From NCBI GenBank assembly GCA_905215035.1, contig CAJMOJ010000031.1, positions 1 through 23,853 on the forward strand: DNA of 23,853 nt. The letters are read 5' to 3'. Below the pieces are notes generated by a model. It did no database searches. It was not told where the DNA came from and worked only from the letters and a program-made list of their open reading frames with translations. A program made the position numbers and the translations under genes. Source of the DNA: an uncultured bacterium (lineage in GTDB: Bacteria > Actinomycetota > Coriobacteriia > Coriobacteriales > Eggerthellaceae). How positions within the stretch are numbered: the stretch's first letter is position 1; each line of letters opens with the position of its first letter. This document shows, piece by piece, positions 14,452-23,467 of this stretch.

Positions 14452-15414
14452 ATGCCTATTAAACTGGAAGATACAGTCTCACGTATTGCAAAGAATTACG
14501 AACACGAATTAATCTTTTTCACTGATTCTAATAAACATATCCCTTCTCGCTCAGAGACTATTTCTATCCTAGATGATTTGAGAACTTTGATGTTTCCAGG
14601 ATATTTTGGTGGGGAATCATTGACGGGGACGCGACTTGAGTACTTTATTGGAGAAAAGTTAATCCACGTTAATCGCACCTTGCAACGTCAAGTCTATGCA
14701 GCGCTTCATTTTAGGGATGGGGTACTACGAAGCCCTGAACAAATTCAGGTTGCTACCGATGAAATTTGCGATCGGTTTTTAGCCAAAATTCCTGATTTGC
14801 AGGATGCGCTTTTTAAAGATGCTCAGGCTGCTTTTGATGGGGATCCTGCGGCACAGTCTAAAGAAGAGATCATCTTTGCTTATCCTGGTCTTTTTGCAAT
14901 TTTTGTTTATCGTATTGCACATGAGCTCTATGTTGAAGACGTACCGCTTTTGCCACGAATTATGACTGAATACGCTCATTCGAGTACCGGTGTTGATATT
15001 AACGCGGGTGCCACAATAGGTGAGTACTTCTTTATTGACCATGCAACAGGTGTTGTTATTGGAGAAACCACTATTATTGGTGACCATGTCAAGATTTATC
15101 AGGGAGTCACGCTTGGTGCGCTCTCTACGCGTGCGGGTCAAAAATTGGCGGGCAAGAAACGTCATCCAACTATTGAGGACTATGTCACAATCTATTCAAA
15201 TGCTTCAGTGCTTGGTGGAGAAACAGTAATTGGTAAAGGTGCTATTATTGGTGGCTCAGCTTTTGTAACGCATTCTATTCCCTGCGGTGCGCGTGTTGGT
15301 GTCAAAAACCAAGAGATTAACGTGCGCGTTCCTGAGGAGGCTAAGAGCTGGTGTTATGAAGATGGAGCACTTGAAGCTCAGGTTGCTAAGCGTGATGAGG
15401 AATCACCACAGTAA
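14452..15414 (+). CDS. cysE: serine O-acetyltransferase
   Basis: CysE acetylates L-serine with acetyl-CoA to O-acetylserine, the first step of cysteine synthesis. From the ATG at 14452 the protein has 320 residues: a long helical N-terminal part (about 1-175) and a left-handed beta-helix of hexapeptide repeats (about 178-290). Asp182 and His197 are 15 apart, as are Asp143 and His158 of E. coli CysE, in DINAGA and IDHATGVVIGET. KRHPTIED at 236-243 supplies the second conserved His. This start is preferred over a TTG at 14416 because GGGAGG lies eight bases before it. The length fits the larger EpsC-annotated subgroup. No cysK is adjacent. Its 3' end overlaps the convergent kinase gene by 29 bases. 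Confidence 0.94.
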   Translation: MPIKLEDTVSRIAKNYEHELIFFTDSNKHIPSRSETISILDDLRTLMFPGYFGGESLTGTRLEYFIGEKLIHVNRTLQRQVYAALHFRDGVLRSPEQIQVATDEICDRFLAKIPDLQDALFKDAQAAFDGDPAAQSKEEIIFAYPGLFAIFVYRIAHELYVEDVPLLPRIMTEYAHSSTGVDINAGATIGEYFFIDHATGVVIGETTIIGDHVKIYQGVTLGALSTRAGQKLAGKKRHPTIEDYVTIYSNASVLGGETVIGKGAIIGGSAFVTHSIPCGARVGVKNQEINVRVPEEAKSWCYEDGALEAQVAKRDEESPQ

Positions 15415-16687
15415 AAGTAGTGATTCCTTGTTTTGATGTTGCGGTAATGGTTCCTTCATGGGCGGAAATGATTTCTCGTGCGATAGCGAGTCCAAGTCCT
15501 GCCCCTCCCTTTGATTGGGTACGTGAAGAGTCCTCGCGATAAAACTTTTCAAAAATAGAATCAAGATGCGTTTTGGATATTTCTTTGCCTTTGTTGCTGA
15601 TAGAGATGGTAGTGCTGTCTTCAGTTTCCGTTGCCTCTATGAGAATGGTGCTTTTGTTATCAGCGTAGGCAACGGCATTGCGTACGATATTGCCAAGCGC
15701 TCGTGCCATTTTGTCGGGATCCACAAAAAAAGTTGATGAGAATGGTGCACGAACAGTAAGTACGATATCGCGTGTTGATGCTTCAGGATAAAAGGCATCA
15801 GCAACCTGTTCACAAAACAGCAAAACATTGATGTTTTCTCGCTCGATGGGGATAGCTTGCAGGTTATAGCGAGTAATCTCAAAAAATTCATTAATAAGTG
15901 TTTCGAGTCGTTCTGATTTTTCATAGGCGCTTGCAATATAGCGTTGCCGTGTTGTAGTGGGAAGATCATCATTTTCATTAAGAAGTGCAAGATATCCAAT
16001 GATAGTAGTAAGAGGCGTGCGAATATCGTGAGCTAGATAAGCTACCAATTCATTTTTTCGCGTTTCAGCCATATGAGCTGCAAGTTCATCAGCTCGAGAG
16101 CGCTCTCTGATTTCATTGAGTTCTGATTGGATGATTGCTAGGTCTTTAGGAAGTTCAACTGGTTCATTCTTGTCTTTGAACATGGTGGAAATTGCGCCAA
16201 ATATGTCGTCGAAATAATGAGCTGCTTTATTAAGGGTGAGAAAGAGGATCAGCAGACAACCAATGAGATAAATCATCATGGCTACAGGAAGCTTGAGGTT
16301 GCGGATGGTGTAATACGTGGAAAGATCGCGATACTTCAACTGACCGGTATCTTCGTTATAGAGATACTGATAATTAGGATTGTCTTCGGGTATTTCGTTA
16401 ATGCTTGTCTCAGAGCCATCAGCAATGGCTATGCTTTGAGGGAACCCTTCGTAGGTGAGCTTAGTTGCTGTTTCGGTATCGTAGGTGTCTAATTCAGACT
16501 CATATGAAAACGTTTTCCATTCTGATGTTTGATCAGCTATCCAGTTTGCAAATTCATCAACATAGTTAGCTTGAAAAAACCAGAGAGCGCCAATGTATAT
16601 AAAAGAGAAAATAGCAAGATGGACAAGCATTTTTTGAAAAAGCGCTCGACGTAAAGATTTCGATTGTGAAGAACGAAATGTTGCCAT
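15386..16687 (-). CDS. VanS-like membrane sensor histidine kinase
   Basis: This 433-residue kinase partners with the response regulator just upstream. A first membrane segment (about 21-40) and a second (about 136-155) bracket an extracellular sensor loop of about 95 acidic residues. HAMP-like and dimerisation helices follow, with the phosphoacceptor His220 in AHDIRTPLTTIIGYL. The ATPase domain has the N-box NIVRNAVAYA and the G2 motif GGAGLGLAIA. The G1 box reads SNKGKEI rather than DxGxGI, as in VanS-type kinases. No D-Ala-D-Lac ligase or other resistance genes are present, so the VanS likeness describes the subfamily only. It starts 29 bases after the regulator gene with GAGG close to the ATG. 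Its last 29 bases overlap cysE in antisense. Confidence 0.92.
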   Translation of the reverse strand: MATFRSSQSKSLRRALFQKMLVHLAIFSFIYIGALWFFQANYVDEFANWIADQTSEWKTFSYESELDTYDTETATKLTYEGFPQSIAIADGSETSINEIPEDNPNYQYLYNEDTGQLKYRDLSTYYTIRNLKLPVAMMIYLIGCLLILFLTLNKAAHYFDDIFGAISTMFKDKNEPVELPKDLAIIQSELNEIRERSRADELAAHMAETRKNELVAYLAHDIRTPLTTIIGYLALLNENDDLPTTTRQRYIASAYEKSERLETLINEFFEITRYNLQAIPIERENINVLLFCEQVADAFYPEASTRDIVLTVRAPFSSTFFVDPDKMARALGNIVRNAVAYADNKSTILIEATETEDSTTISISNKGKEISKTHLDSIFEKFYREDSSRTQSKGGAGLGLAIAREIISAHEGTITATSKQGITTFTVVIPHHA

Positions 16688-16716
16688 AAGGCCTCATGCT
16701 AGGGTAACGAGAAGGG

Positions 16717-17451
16717 TTATGCGTTAGGATTGTTGGGCGTTTGTGCCATACGATAACCAATTCCCCAAGCAGTTTCAATAAAAGTAGTAGATGCATCAAG
16801 TGCAGCGAGCTTTTTTCGCAACCGACGGATATGTACCATGATGGTGTTAGCAGCGCTGGTATCAAAAGGCATGTTCCATACTGACTCAAAGATAGTGGAA
16901 GTAGAAACAGGTTTACCCTGCGCTTCTAAAAGAAGTTTTAAGATAGCGAATTCTTTAGGAGTGAGCTGAAGCGGCTCACCATGTAGCGTTGCCCAATGTG
17001 CTTCAGGGTTAAGTTCTATATCACCATGCGATAACGTTGTCGAGCGCGATGATAGGGTCTGTCGCGATAGGAGTTCGTCTTCCATTCTGCCACGCAAGCG
17101 CGCTTTTACACGTACGACAAGTTCGCGAGGTCTAAAGGGTTTAGTGATGTAATCGTCGCCGCCAAGGGTAAATCCGATGACCTTATCTGCTTCTTCATCT
17201 TTTGCGGAGAGAAAAATAATGGGCATACTACTAAGAGTGCGAATTTTAGTACAGAGTTCAAAGCCATCAATGCCGGGCATCATAATATCGATAATCGCCA
17301 AATCAAAGGTAGTGTCTACCATAGCTGCAAGTGCGTCAAACCCTGAAGTGAATACGGTGGTGTCCATATTTTCAGGAGTAAGAACGCTGGCTACAAGATC
17401 ACCAATTGCGCGTTCATCGTCAACAATCATTATGTGTGGTCGTTGTTCCAT
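16717..17451 (-). CDS. VanR-like OmpR-family response regulator
   Basis: This is a 244-residue DNA-binding response regulator. The receiver domain (about 5-118) has the acidic pair Asp11/Asp12, phosphoacceptor Asp55 in IIDIMMPG, Ser82 and Lys104 in ITKPF. The winged-helix output domain (about 140-236) contains LTPKEFAILKLLLE and the recognition region AANTIMVHIRRLRKKL. The ATG at 17451 lacks a clear ribosome binding site. It is the first gene of the two-gene operon with the kinase and faces the C39-like gene across about 216 bases. That shared gap and its repeats make the C39-like gene a natural regulatory target, though this is inference. Confidence 0.93.
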   Translation of the reverse strand: MEQRPHIMIVDDERAIGDLVASVLTPENMDTTVFTSGFDALAAMVDTTFDLAIIDIMMPGIDGFELCTKIRTLSSMPIIFLSAKDEEADKVIGFTLGGDDYITKPFRPRELVVRVKARLRGRMEDELLSRQTLSSRSTTLSHGDIELNPEAHWATLHGEPLQLTPKEFAILKLLLEAQGKPVSTSTIFESVWNMPFDTSAANTIMVHIRRLRKKLAALDASTTFIETAWGIGYRMAQTPNNPNA

Positions 17452-17509
17452 GAGAATAGTTTAGAAGATAGATTCCCAGAGGGGGTTGCCATACATAATT
17501 CCCAATGAG

Positions 17510-17538
17510 AAATTAAGATTTTCGTAAGCAAAGGTCAA
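17510..17538 (-). promoter_or_regulatory. candidate promoter of the two-component operon
   Basis: On the minus strand TTGACC (17533-17538) and TAATTT (17510-17515) are separated by 17 bases, with transcription expected near 17503 and a leader of about 50 bases. Confidence 0.4.
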
Positions 17539-17561
17539 GAAATCTGCGCAATATGTAAGCA
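17524..17561 (+). promoter_or_regulatory. paired GTAAGCA direct repeats, possible response-regulator sites
   Basis: GTAAGCA occurs at 17524-17530 and 17555-17561. The 31-base separation is close to three helical turns, so both copies face the same side of the DNA. They flank the candidate -35 of the two-component operon. Direct repeats are the usual binding mode of OmpR-type regulators, but a chance match is possible. Confidence 0.3.
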
Positions 17562-17667
17562 TTTGCAAGGTTTTGCTATGGGAATGCTAAGCCGAGAGAG
17601 ACCTAGTATTGAACAAGATGGTTTTGCGTATATCTCGAGTTCATATGAGTAAAGGCGGATTTCTCTC

Positions 17668-18615
17668 ATGTTTTCTTTGTATTCTCAAGCCTCGCTTTCA
17701 GCAGAATATAGTATGTATTCGCGTGATAATGCTGAAAATCGTTATGTTCGTCGGGAAGGAAAACGCAACGCGCAAACCACGCAAAACCATCCTTCCTCTA
17801 GGCCGAGAGATGCATCAGCGCAGCAGCGATCAAGACAGCAAGTACGCCGCGCGTCTACTCAAGCGCGCAATGCTCGGCCTTCAAAACGAACGATGTTAAA
17901 GCATACCTCTTATCAAGGATCGCCTTATACCGTAAAACTATGTAATACAAAACGTCGAAAAACGTGTGGTGTCTTACAGCGACGTGGATTTATGGTCGCA
18001 TGGATAATGCTTTTGAGTCTGATTGTGATTGGTTCAATGACGTGGTGCGGATCTCAAGCGGCTAAACATGCAATCTCATCCACCTCACCAACATCAGCGG
18101 TAAGTACACCCCAGTCTGAATGGAAAAAGGGAAGTATTCCTTATTTATATCAAACAGATTTGCAATGGTCGCAGACACCGTATGCACAGGATACGCTTGA
18201 GCTTTCAGGCTGTGGACCAACGTGTTTATCAATGGTCTATATTGGCTTGACCGGTGATACGCGAATGGATCCTGTGGCATGCGCTCGATATGCTGAGCGC
18301 AATGATTATATTGAGGGTGGTGCAACACGCTGGTCTTTGATGGAAGAAGGGGCTCAAGATCTTGGCTTGATGAGCGAGGGGGTACCTGTCACCAAACAGG
18401 CCATAGAGCAAGCCCTTGCCCAAGGAAAGCCGCTTATTGTGTCAGTCTCGCCCGGTGATTTTACTAAGGTCGGACATTTCTTGGTAATCGAAGCTCTTGA
18501 TAGTCAGGGTAAGCTTGTCATTCATGATCCTAATTCACCCCAAAACTCATCACAGCATTGGGAGGTAGAGCGTGTTGTGGGGCAAACACGGGGAGCTTGG
18601 GCCTTTAGTGCGTAA
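17668..18615 (+). CDS. membrane-anchored C39-like papain-fold protein
   Basis: The 315-residue protein has an unusual layout. It begins with a strongly basic, Arg/Gln/Ser-rich cytoplasmic N-terminus of about 108 residues. One membrane span (about 109-127) follows, then a Ser/Thr-rich stalk and a C-terminal Peptidase_C39-like domain (about 153-315) outside the cell. The catalytic pattern is recognisable: Gln162 (oxyanion), Cys182 in GCGPTC, His270 in VGHFLVIEA, and Asp287/Asn289 in IHDPNSP. The family contains thiol proteases and transglutaminase-like folds of unknown substrate; there is no ABC transporter domain, so it is not a bacteriocin exporter. AAGGCGGA lies nine bases before the ATG. 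It diverges from the VanR-like gene, and its stop is two bases from the stop of the convergent Pip gene. Confidence 0.8.
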   Translation: MFSLYSQASLSAEYSMYSRDNAENRYVRREGKRNAQTTQNHPSSRPRDASAQQRSRQQVRRASTQARNARPSKRTMLKHTSYQGSPYTVKLCNTKRRKTCGVLQRRGFMVAWIMLLSLIVIGSMTWCGSQAAKHAISSTSPTSAVSTPQSEWKKGSIPYLYQTDLQWSQTPYAQDTLELSGCGPTCLSMVYIGLTGDTRMDPVACARYAERNDYIEGGATRWSLMEEGAQDLGLMSEGVPVTKQAIEQALAQGKPLIVSVSPGDFTKVGHFLVIEALDSQGKLVIHDPNSPQNSSQHWEVERVVGQTRGAWAFSA

Positions 18616-18617
18616 AA

Positions 18618-20774
18618 TCAGATTAATTTTGTTTCTTCAACCTTTGTAATAAAGAACTGATTAAAGCGAATCATAGGTTTGCGCAGCACAAGACCTAAAA
18701 GCAATACAGGGATTACGAAAAGTAGTAATTGGAAGATATCAACCCAGAATTGATTCCCATACATACCAGCAATACAGGCTTGCATGGCGGGCATGCTGTG
18801 AGCAAAGGGGAGCCAAGGATAGATTGCTTCAAAAAATGCTCCACTCATTTCAACAGGGAAAATCCCACCAGATCCTGCAAGCTGAAGCACAAGACCAATA
18901 ACAGAAATTGCTTTGCCAACATTACCAAAAGAAACAACGAAGGTATAAATGGTAAGGCTAAAGACAAACGCTGATACCCAACAGGTAAGAAGATATAAGA
19001 AAAGGTGCTCGCACTGTACGCCTAAGAAGAAAACGTTGCCAAGGGCAACAGTTGTTGCTTGCAAAAGGGCAAGAAGGCCAAACACGCCGTATCTTCCCAA
19101 ATAGAGTTGATTGGGGGTTGGGTTATCAAGTTTCTGGCGTCGTTTCTGAGAGACGTGGACTTGCATGAGGACAACCATAAAAAGTGATGCCACCCACATT
19201 GAGAGTGAGGTGTAGTAGGGAGACATCGCAGAACCATTATTGGCGACAGGATAGACTGCGTGGCGGTCTACCTTGGTTGGTGCTGCAAGAAAACTTGCAA
19301 TACGTTCTGGATCAGAGCCAATGATGCTTTTGACGGTATCAAGATCCCCAGAAGACAATGCCTTATCGAGGCGTTGCTTGCCCTCTTTCAGATGAGTCGA
19401 GGCATCCTTGAGTACCTGAGTTGTTGTCATGAGTGCGTCTTGTGCTTGGTGGAGGCTTTGACTTAAACTTCCTGATGTTGTTACGATGCTATCGCTCATC
19501 GAGTTGAGCTCATCGGAAAGCTCGGCAGAACTTGATTTAATTGCAGAAAGCGATGAATTAAGTTCGTTAGTTGCTTCAGCTAACGTGGCTTCATAGTCAC
19601 TTTGAATACCTGTGATTGATTTCTTTGCTTGGTCAAGCTGGTCAGAAATTTGCTTACGTGATTCTTGAACAGAGGCTGTTGTAGAGTCGATCCCTGTGAT
19701 AATTTCATCGATATCATGCGTGAGTGATTCAAGAATAGAAATAGCTTGGGTAAGTGCGGGTATAACGGGACTTTGCGGATCAAGTTGCGTGAGTTGATCG
19801 CGCATAGTGGTGTAAGAAGAGATCGTGTTTGCAAGATTTTGCTGTATGTGGGTGAGTGTATCTTTTGCCGCAGCAGGGTCATTTTGCATAGCATCAAAAG
19901 CACGATCGAGGGCCGCTTTAATAGTGTCATAGCTTGCTGCACTCTGGCTTAATGCTTGATTGATGAGCGCGGTTGAGTTTTCGAGTGCGTCATTGGCAGA
20001 GCTAATGCCTGATTGAGCTTCAGACAGAATAGTATTGGTGCTTTGTGTGAGATTCGAAGTGTTGCCAAGAAGGTCTGCTGACCCATCAATAAGCGCGCAT
20101 GACGCTCCCATGAGTTCAGCAAATGTTGACGTTTGGCTTGCGGCCATATCAAGTTGTTCAATGGCTTCGTCTAAACGTGATGATAAAGCTGTTGCGTAAT
20201 TGGTAAGCCCCGATCCATTAAGGAAGTCCATAAGGTTAGAGGCAGTTGAGAGTGCAACTGAGGTGACGGTTTCGGTAAATGTTTCGTCAATCTGAACTTG
20301 AATAGCGCTCGCGCCAGCATCGGTAACGCGTGGGGCGATAGCATTTTCCTTTTCGTTGGTGTAATAGATAATACTTGAGTGAGTGATATCGTCAGAAAAG
20401 ACCGTCATCAAATCAGCACTAAACGTTTTAGGGATGATAATGGAGGCGTAATATTGTCCAGACTCGATGCCTTCAATTGCTTGTTGCTCACTAACAAATA
20501 CCCAATCGAAACTGTCGTTTTCATGGAGCGCGGACACTACATTGTCACCTGCGTTAATCTTGACGGGTACTAAATCTGATTGGTAGCCTTCATCAAGATT
20601 TGCAACAGCAACTTGGATATTTTTAGTGTTGGAATAAGGATCCCAGAAGCCTGCAGTGGCAAACCATGCATAGAGCGATGGCACCAAAATAAAGCCAACG
20701 ACAACAATGGCACCAATAACATTAGTAAGCAAATGCTTCATGTCGCCCGTAAAAATGCGAAGGATGTTATGCAT
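18618..20774 (-). CDS. YhgE/Pip-family membrane protein (paralogue 1)
   Basis: This 718-residue protein belongs to the family of Lactococcus phage infection protein (Pip), B. subtilis YhgE and, more distantly, YueB/EsaA of type VII secretion. It has an N-terminal membrane span (about 16-36) and the family motif WDPYSNTKNIQVAVANLDEG at 45-64. A large extracellular region contains long Ser/Gln/Asp-rich coiled coil (about 200-480). About six C-terminal spans (520-705) resemble an ABC-2 permease, with FPVEMSGAFFEAIYPWLPF. Its ATG overlaps the stop of paralogue 2 (TAATG), and AAGGAGGA within that gene's last codons provides the ribosome binding site, so the two are translationally coupled. The biological role is unknown; no type VII secretion genes are seen here. 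Confidence 0.9.
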   Translation of the reverse strand: MHNILRIFTGDMKHLLTNVIGAIVVVGFILVPSLYAWFATAGFWDPYSNTKNIQVAVANLDEGYQSDLVPVKINAGDNVVSALHENDSFDWVFVSEQQAIEGIESGQYYASIIIPKTFSADLMTVFSDDITHSSIIYYTNEKENAIAPRVTDAGASAIQVQIDETFTETVTSVALSTASNLMDFLNGSGLTNYATALSSRLDEAIEQLDMAASQTSTFAELMGASCALIDGSADLLGNTSNLTQSTNTILSEAQSGISSANDALENSTALINQALSQSAASYDTIKAALDRAFDAMQNDPAAAKDTLTHIQQNLANTISSYTTMRDQLTQLDPQSPVIPALTQAISILESLTHDIDEIITGIDSTTASVQESRKQISDQLDQAKKSITGIQSDYEATLAEATNELNSSLSAIKSSSAELSDELNSMSDSIVTTSGSLSQSLHQAQDALMTTTQVLKDASTHLKEGKQRLDKALSSGDLDTVKSIIGSDPERIASFLAAPTKVDRHAVYPVANNGSAMSPYYTSLSMWVASLFMVVLMQVHVSQKRRQKLDNPTPNQLYLGRYGVFGLLALLQATTVALGNVFFLGVQCEHLFLYLLTCWVSAFVFSLTIYTFVVSFGNVGKAISVIGLVLQLAGSGGIFPVEMSGAFFEAIYPWLPFAHSMPAMQACIAGMYGNQFWVDIFQLLLFVIPVLLLGLVLRKPMIRFNQFFITKVEETKLI

Positions 20775-23467
20775 TAGCGCTCATCCTCCTTATGATTCGA
20801 GGAGTTTGTCTCGGGTTCATTATCTGATGTGTCATTTTCATCATCATGATGTGAAGTGACATCGTTGAGTGCATCGTAGGCGCGAGCTCGCACGTCGGCA
20901 AGTCGATCATGGAACGTGTGTTTGCGAACCTTAGGACGTAGTTTTGTTCGTGCGCGTTCGACCAATGTTTCATTGGGAAGTGAACTTAACTGGAGCTGAT
21001 AACCAAGATTCTCATTGAGATATTCCACAATAATAAGATATGCATCAACTAAGATAATAGTACCCAGCATGATGAGGAGTAGAACAATTTTGGTTTCTAT
21101 TCCTGAAGGGATTGTTGCTAATAAGATAAACATGATTGCAGGTTGGGCAAAAATAGCAACCCATCCTGCTTTTATTAATGTGGGATAGTAGCGTTTAAAG
21201 CGTTCAACTCGAGCGATCGCTTCTTCTTTAAAGGTGTCAGTATCAAGAAGTGCCTTCAATACGGTTTTAGCGCGGAAGTGCTCATCGCTCAAATTCATGT
21301 GTGCAGGCTCTGCTAAAAGAAGATCGGTTTCAGCAAGCTTGCGGTCAAAAAGGATATTGAGGTTGATGGCAGCACGTCCAATAACGAGGCCTATAAAAAA
21401 TCCAAGAGGGATAAAGAGGGCAAGACAAGCAAGGTCACCCCAGTATTGCATTCCATACATACCACCAATGGCTTCACGCATTGCATCAATTGAATAGGTG
21501 AAGGGTAAGAGGGGGTGGATAAATTGGAAGAAAGCCGGCATCATTTCGACAGGATACATGCCTGAAGACCCAGGGATTTGGAAAATAAGCAGGATAGCAG
21601 CAATAGCTTTGCCGATGTGTTTAAAGGCATAAGCAAGTGCATAGATAAGATTGACGTTTACAAATACCGTAAGAAGGCCTGCGGCAACAAAGGCAACGGG
21701 AGACTCGCATTGAATACCAAGGATGAGATCACCTACACAGGCAATAAACCCTTGGATTAATGCGATAGAGATAAAGAGTAACCAGCGACCCATATACGCT
21801 TGTGCAGCATTAAATTTGGGGAGGCCAGCGGGATCAACGCGAACTTTAAGAATGGCAACAAGGATAAATCCTGCTACCCACAAAGCAAGGTTGGTGTAAA
21901 ACGGAGTAACACCCGATCCGTAGTTTTTAATTGGATCGATAACATGGGTGTCAAGGGTAACGGGAGAGCCCATAAATGAGGCAATTTCATCGGCATTCAA
22001 GCCAAGCACTTTTTGAACATCTTGCATTGAAAGGGAATTATTGAGCGCACGTAAATCAGTCAACGTGCGTTCAATGTTTTGCTGCATGGCGCTCAAAGAA
22101 CTTTGGGCTAAGTCAAGTGAACCTTGGGCTTGATCGACGGTGGCAGCAAGTTGTCCCATAATATCCTTGACTTGATAGAGTGTGGGAGTAAGAGCACTGA
22201 TAGCGCCGCTTAAAGAGCCCAGGGCTTGTGCAAACGAATCAAGAGAAGCGGAGAGCTGCGGAAGGATCTGTGTAGTGATACTGGTTTGTGCTTGAGCAAG
22301 ATTGCTTGTTGCGTCTTGTATTGCGGCATTGATATCTTGCGATGACTGATTGGCGGTTGTAACAGTAGTTTCGAGTTCTTTATTGAGTTCTTGCAAGCTT
22401 TGTATTGTTTGCGTGTAAGAGGAATTGTTGGTTTCAAGCTGAGCAATGATGGCTGCAAGATTAGGGTTGTTTTCTGCCTCAGGTTTAAGTTGATCGATAA
22501 TTTGATTATTGGTGTCGATGAGTTGTTGTACTTCAGAAAGCGCAGTGTTGATTTGAGCTTGCGTGCGCAAAAGGTCACCCGTAAGGCTGCCGATTGCGGT
22601 ATTAGCTTGTGCGGAAGCAAGTCCGAGCTGGGTTGCTCCTGTGCCAATGGCGGTAGTTACTTCTGAAGCATAGGTATTGGTGTCTTGTCTGATCTTGACA
22701 AGTGTTTGACTTGCTTTGTTAATTTCATCACTCAAGATAGGAATTTGGGCGATAAGTGTATCTAAGGTATTTTGGGCGGCAATAACGGTATCTTTGCTAG
22801 CATCAAGTGCGGGATTGAGGTTATCAAGAGAACTGTGAACACCGGAGAGGGTGGCGTTAGCAAGAGCAATGCTTTTTGTAAGCTTGCCATCAACATCCTG
22901 AGCGCTTTCATCAAGAGATACTCCTGCTTTCTTAAGAATATCAATTACTGTTTCGCTCACCGTTGAGATAAAAGCGGAATTAATTTCAGTGTCAAGGGTG
23001 GTGGCCCCGGTGTCAGTAATTTTAGGTGCAACTGCAGAAGGTTTTTCGTTGACGTAATATTCGATAGCGGGTTGAGAATAATCTCCTTCGAACACGCTAG
23101 TGAAATCTTTACTGAAATCCGCCGGAATAATAATGGCGGCATAGCATTCCCCTGAATAAACTTTATCGAGTGCTTCTTGCTTGCTGTCGACAAAAGTCCA
23201 TCCAAGTTGATGGTTGTCATGCAGCTTATCAATCACCTCATCGCCCACATCAAGGTGACCAGTAAGTTTGTTATCGGCACCTTTGTCTTCATTGGCAACG
23301 GCAACATGTAGAGCAGCGGTGTTAGCGTAGGGATCCCAGTTTGCTTCAATGCAATACCAAGCATACAAAGAGGGCATAAATGACATACCGAATACAACAA
23401 TGAGCGCTAAGGGGGTATGGATAAGTCGCTTAAGATCGCGAACAAAAATTTTGAACGCCATCTTCAT
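20774..23467 (-). CDS. YhgE/Pip-family membrane protein with extra C-terminal module (paralogue 2)
   Basis: This 897-residue paralogue of the downstream gene has the same plan. There is an N-terminal span (about 18-38), WDPYANTAALHVAVANEDKG, an extracellular coiled-coil region (about 200-500) rich in Gln, Ser, Thr and Asn, and C-terminal ABC-2-like spans (about 520-702) with YPVEMMPAFFQFIHPLLPF. After residue 702 it carries about 195 residues that paralogue 1 lacks: a charged segment, two more membrane spans (about 766-815), a basic stretch and a final Asp/Glu/Asn/His-rich acidic tail. GGGAG eight bases before the ATG supports the start. It is the first gene of the pair. The coiled-coil ectodomain suggests contact with another surface component or partner; whether the two paralogues form a hetero-oligomer is inference. 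Confidence 0.9.
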   Translation of the reverse strand: MKMAFKIFVRDLKRLIHTPLALIVVFGMSFMPSLYAWYCIEANWDPYANTAALHVAVANEDKGADNKLTGHLDVGDEVIDKLHDNHQLGWTFVDSKQEALDKVYSGECYAAIIIPADFSKDFTSVFEGDYSQPAIEYYVNEKPSAVAPKITDTGATTLDTEINSAFISTVSETVIDILKKAGVSLDESAQDVDGKLTKSIALANATLSGVHSSLDNLNPALDASKDTVIAAQNTLDTLIAQIPILSDEINKASQTLVKIRQDTNTYASEVTTAIGTGATQLGLASAQANTAIGSLTGDLLRTQAQINTALSEVQQLIDTNNQIIDQLKPEAENNPNLAAIIAQLETNNSSYTQTIQSLQELNKELETTVTTANQSSQDINAAIQDATSNLAQAQTSITTQILPQLSASLDSFAQALGSLSGAISALTPTLYQVKDIMGQLAATVDQAQGSLDLAQSSLSAMQQNIERTLTDLRALNNSLSMQDVQKVLGLNADEIASFMGSPVTLDTHVIDPIKNYGSGVTPFYTNLALWVAGFILVAILKVRVDPAGLPKFNAAQAYMGRWLLFISIALIQGFIACVGDLILGIQCESPVAFVAAGLLTVFVNVNLIYALAYAFKHIGKAIAAILLIFQIPGSSGMYPVEMMPAFFQFIHPLLPFTYSIDAMREAIGGMYGMQYWGDLACLALFIPLGFFIGLVIGRAAINLNILFDRKLAETDLLLAEPAHMNLSDEHFRAKTVLKALLDTDTFKEEAIARVERFKRYYPTLIKAGWVAIFAQPAIMFILLATIPSGIETKIVLLLIMLGTIILVDAYLIIVEYLNENLGYQLQLSSLPNETLVERARTKLRPKVRKHTFHDRLADVRARAYDALNDVTSHHDDENDTSDNEPETNSSNHKEDER

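Noticed and set aside
15386..17451. Vancomycin resistance operon
   Set aside because: The kinase and regulator resemble VanS/VanR, but no vanH, vanA/B ligase, vanX or vanY gene is adjacent. Only the regulatory subfamily is supported.
17668..18615. Bacteriocin-processing exporter
   Set aside because: The C39-like domain is present, but there is no ABC transporter membrane or ATPase domain and no double-glycine precursor peptide nearby.
18618..23467. Type VII secretion locus
   Set aside because: The Pip/YhgE proteins are distant relatives of EsaA/YueB, but no EssC-type ATPase, WXG100 protein or EssB-like gene occurs in the window.
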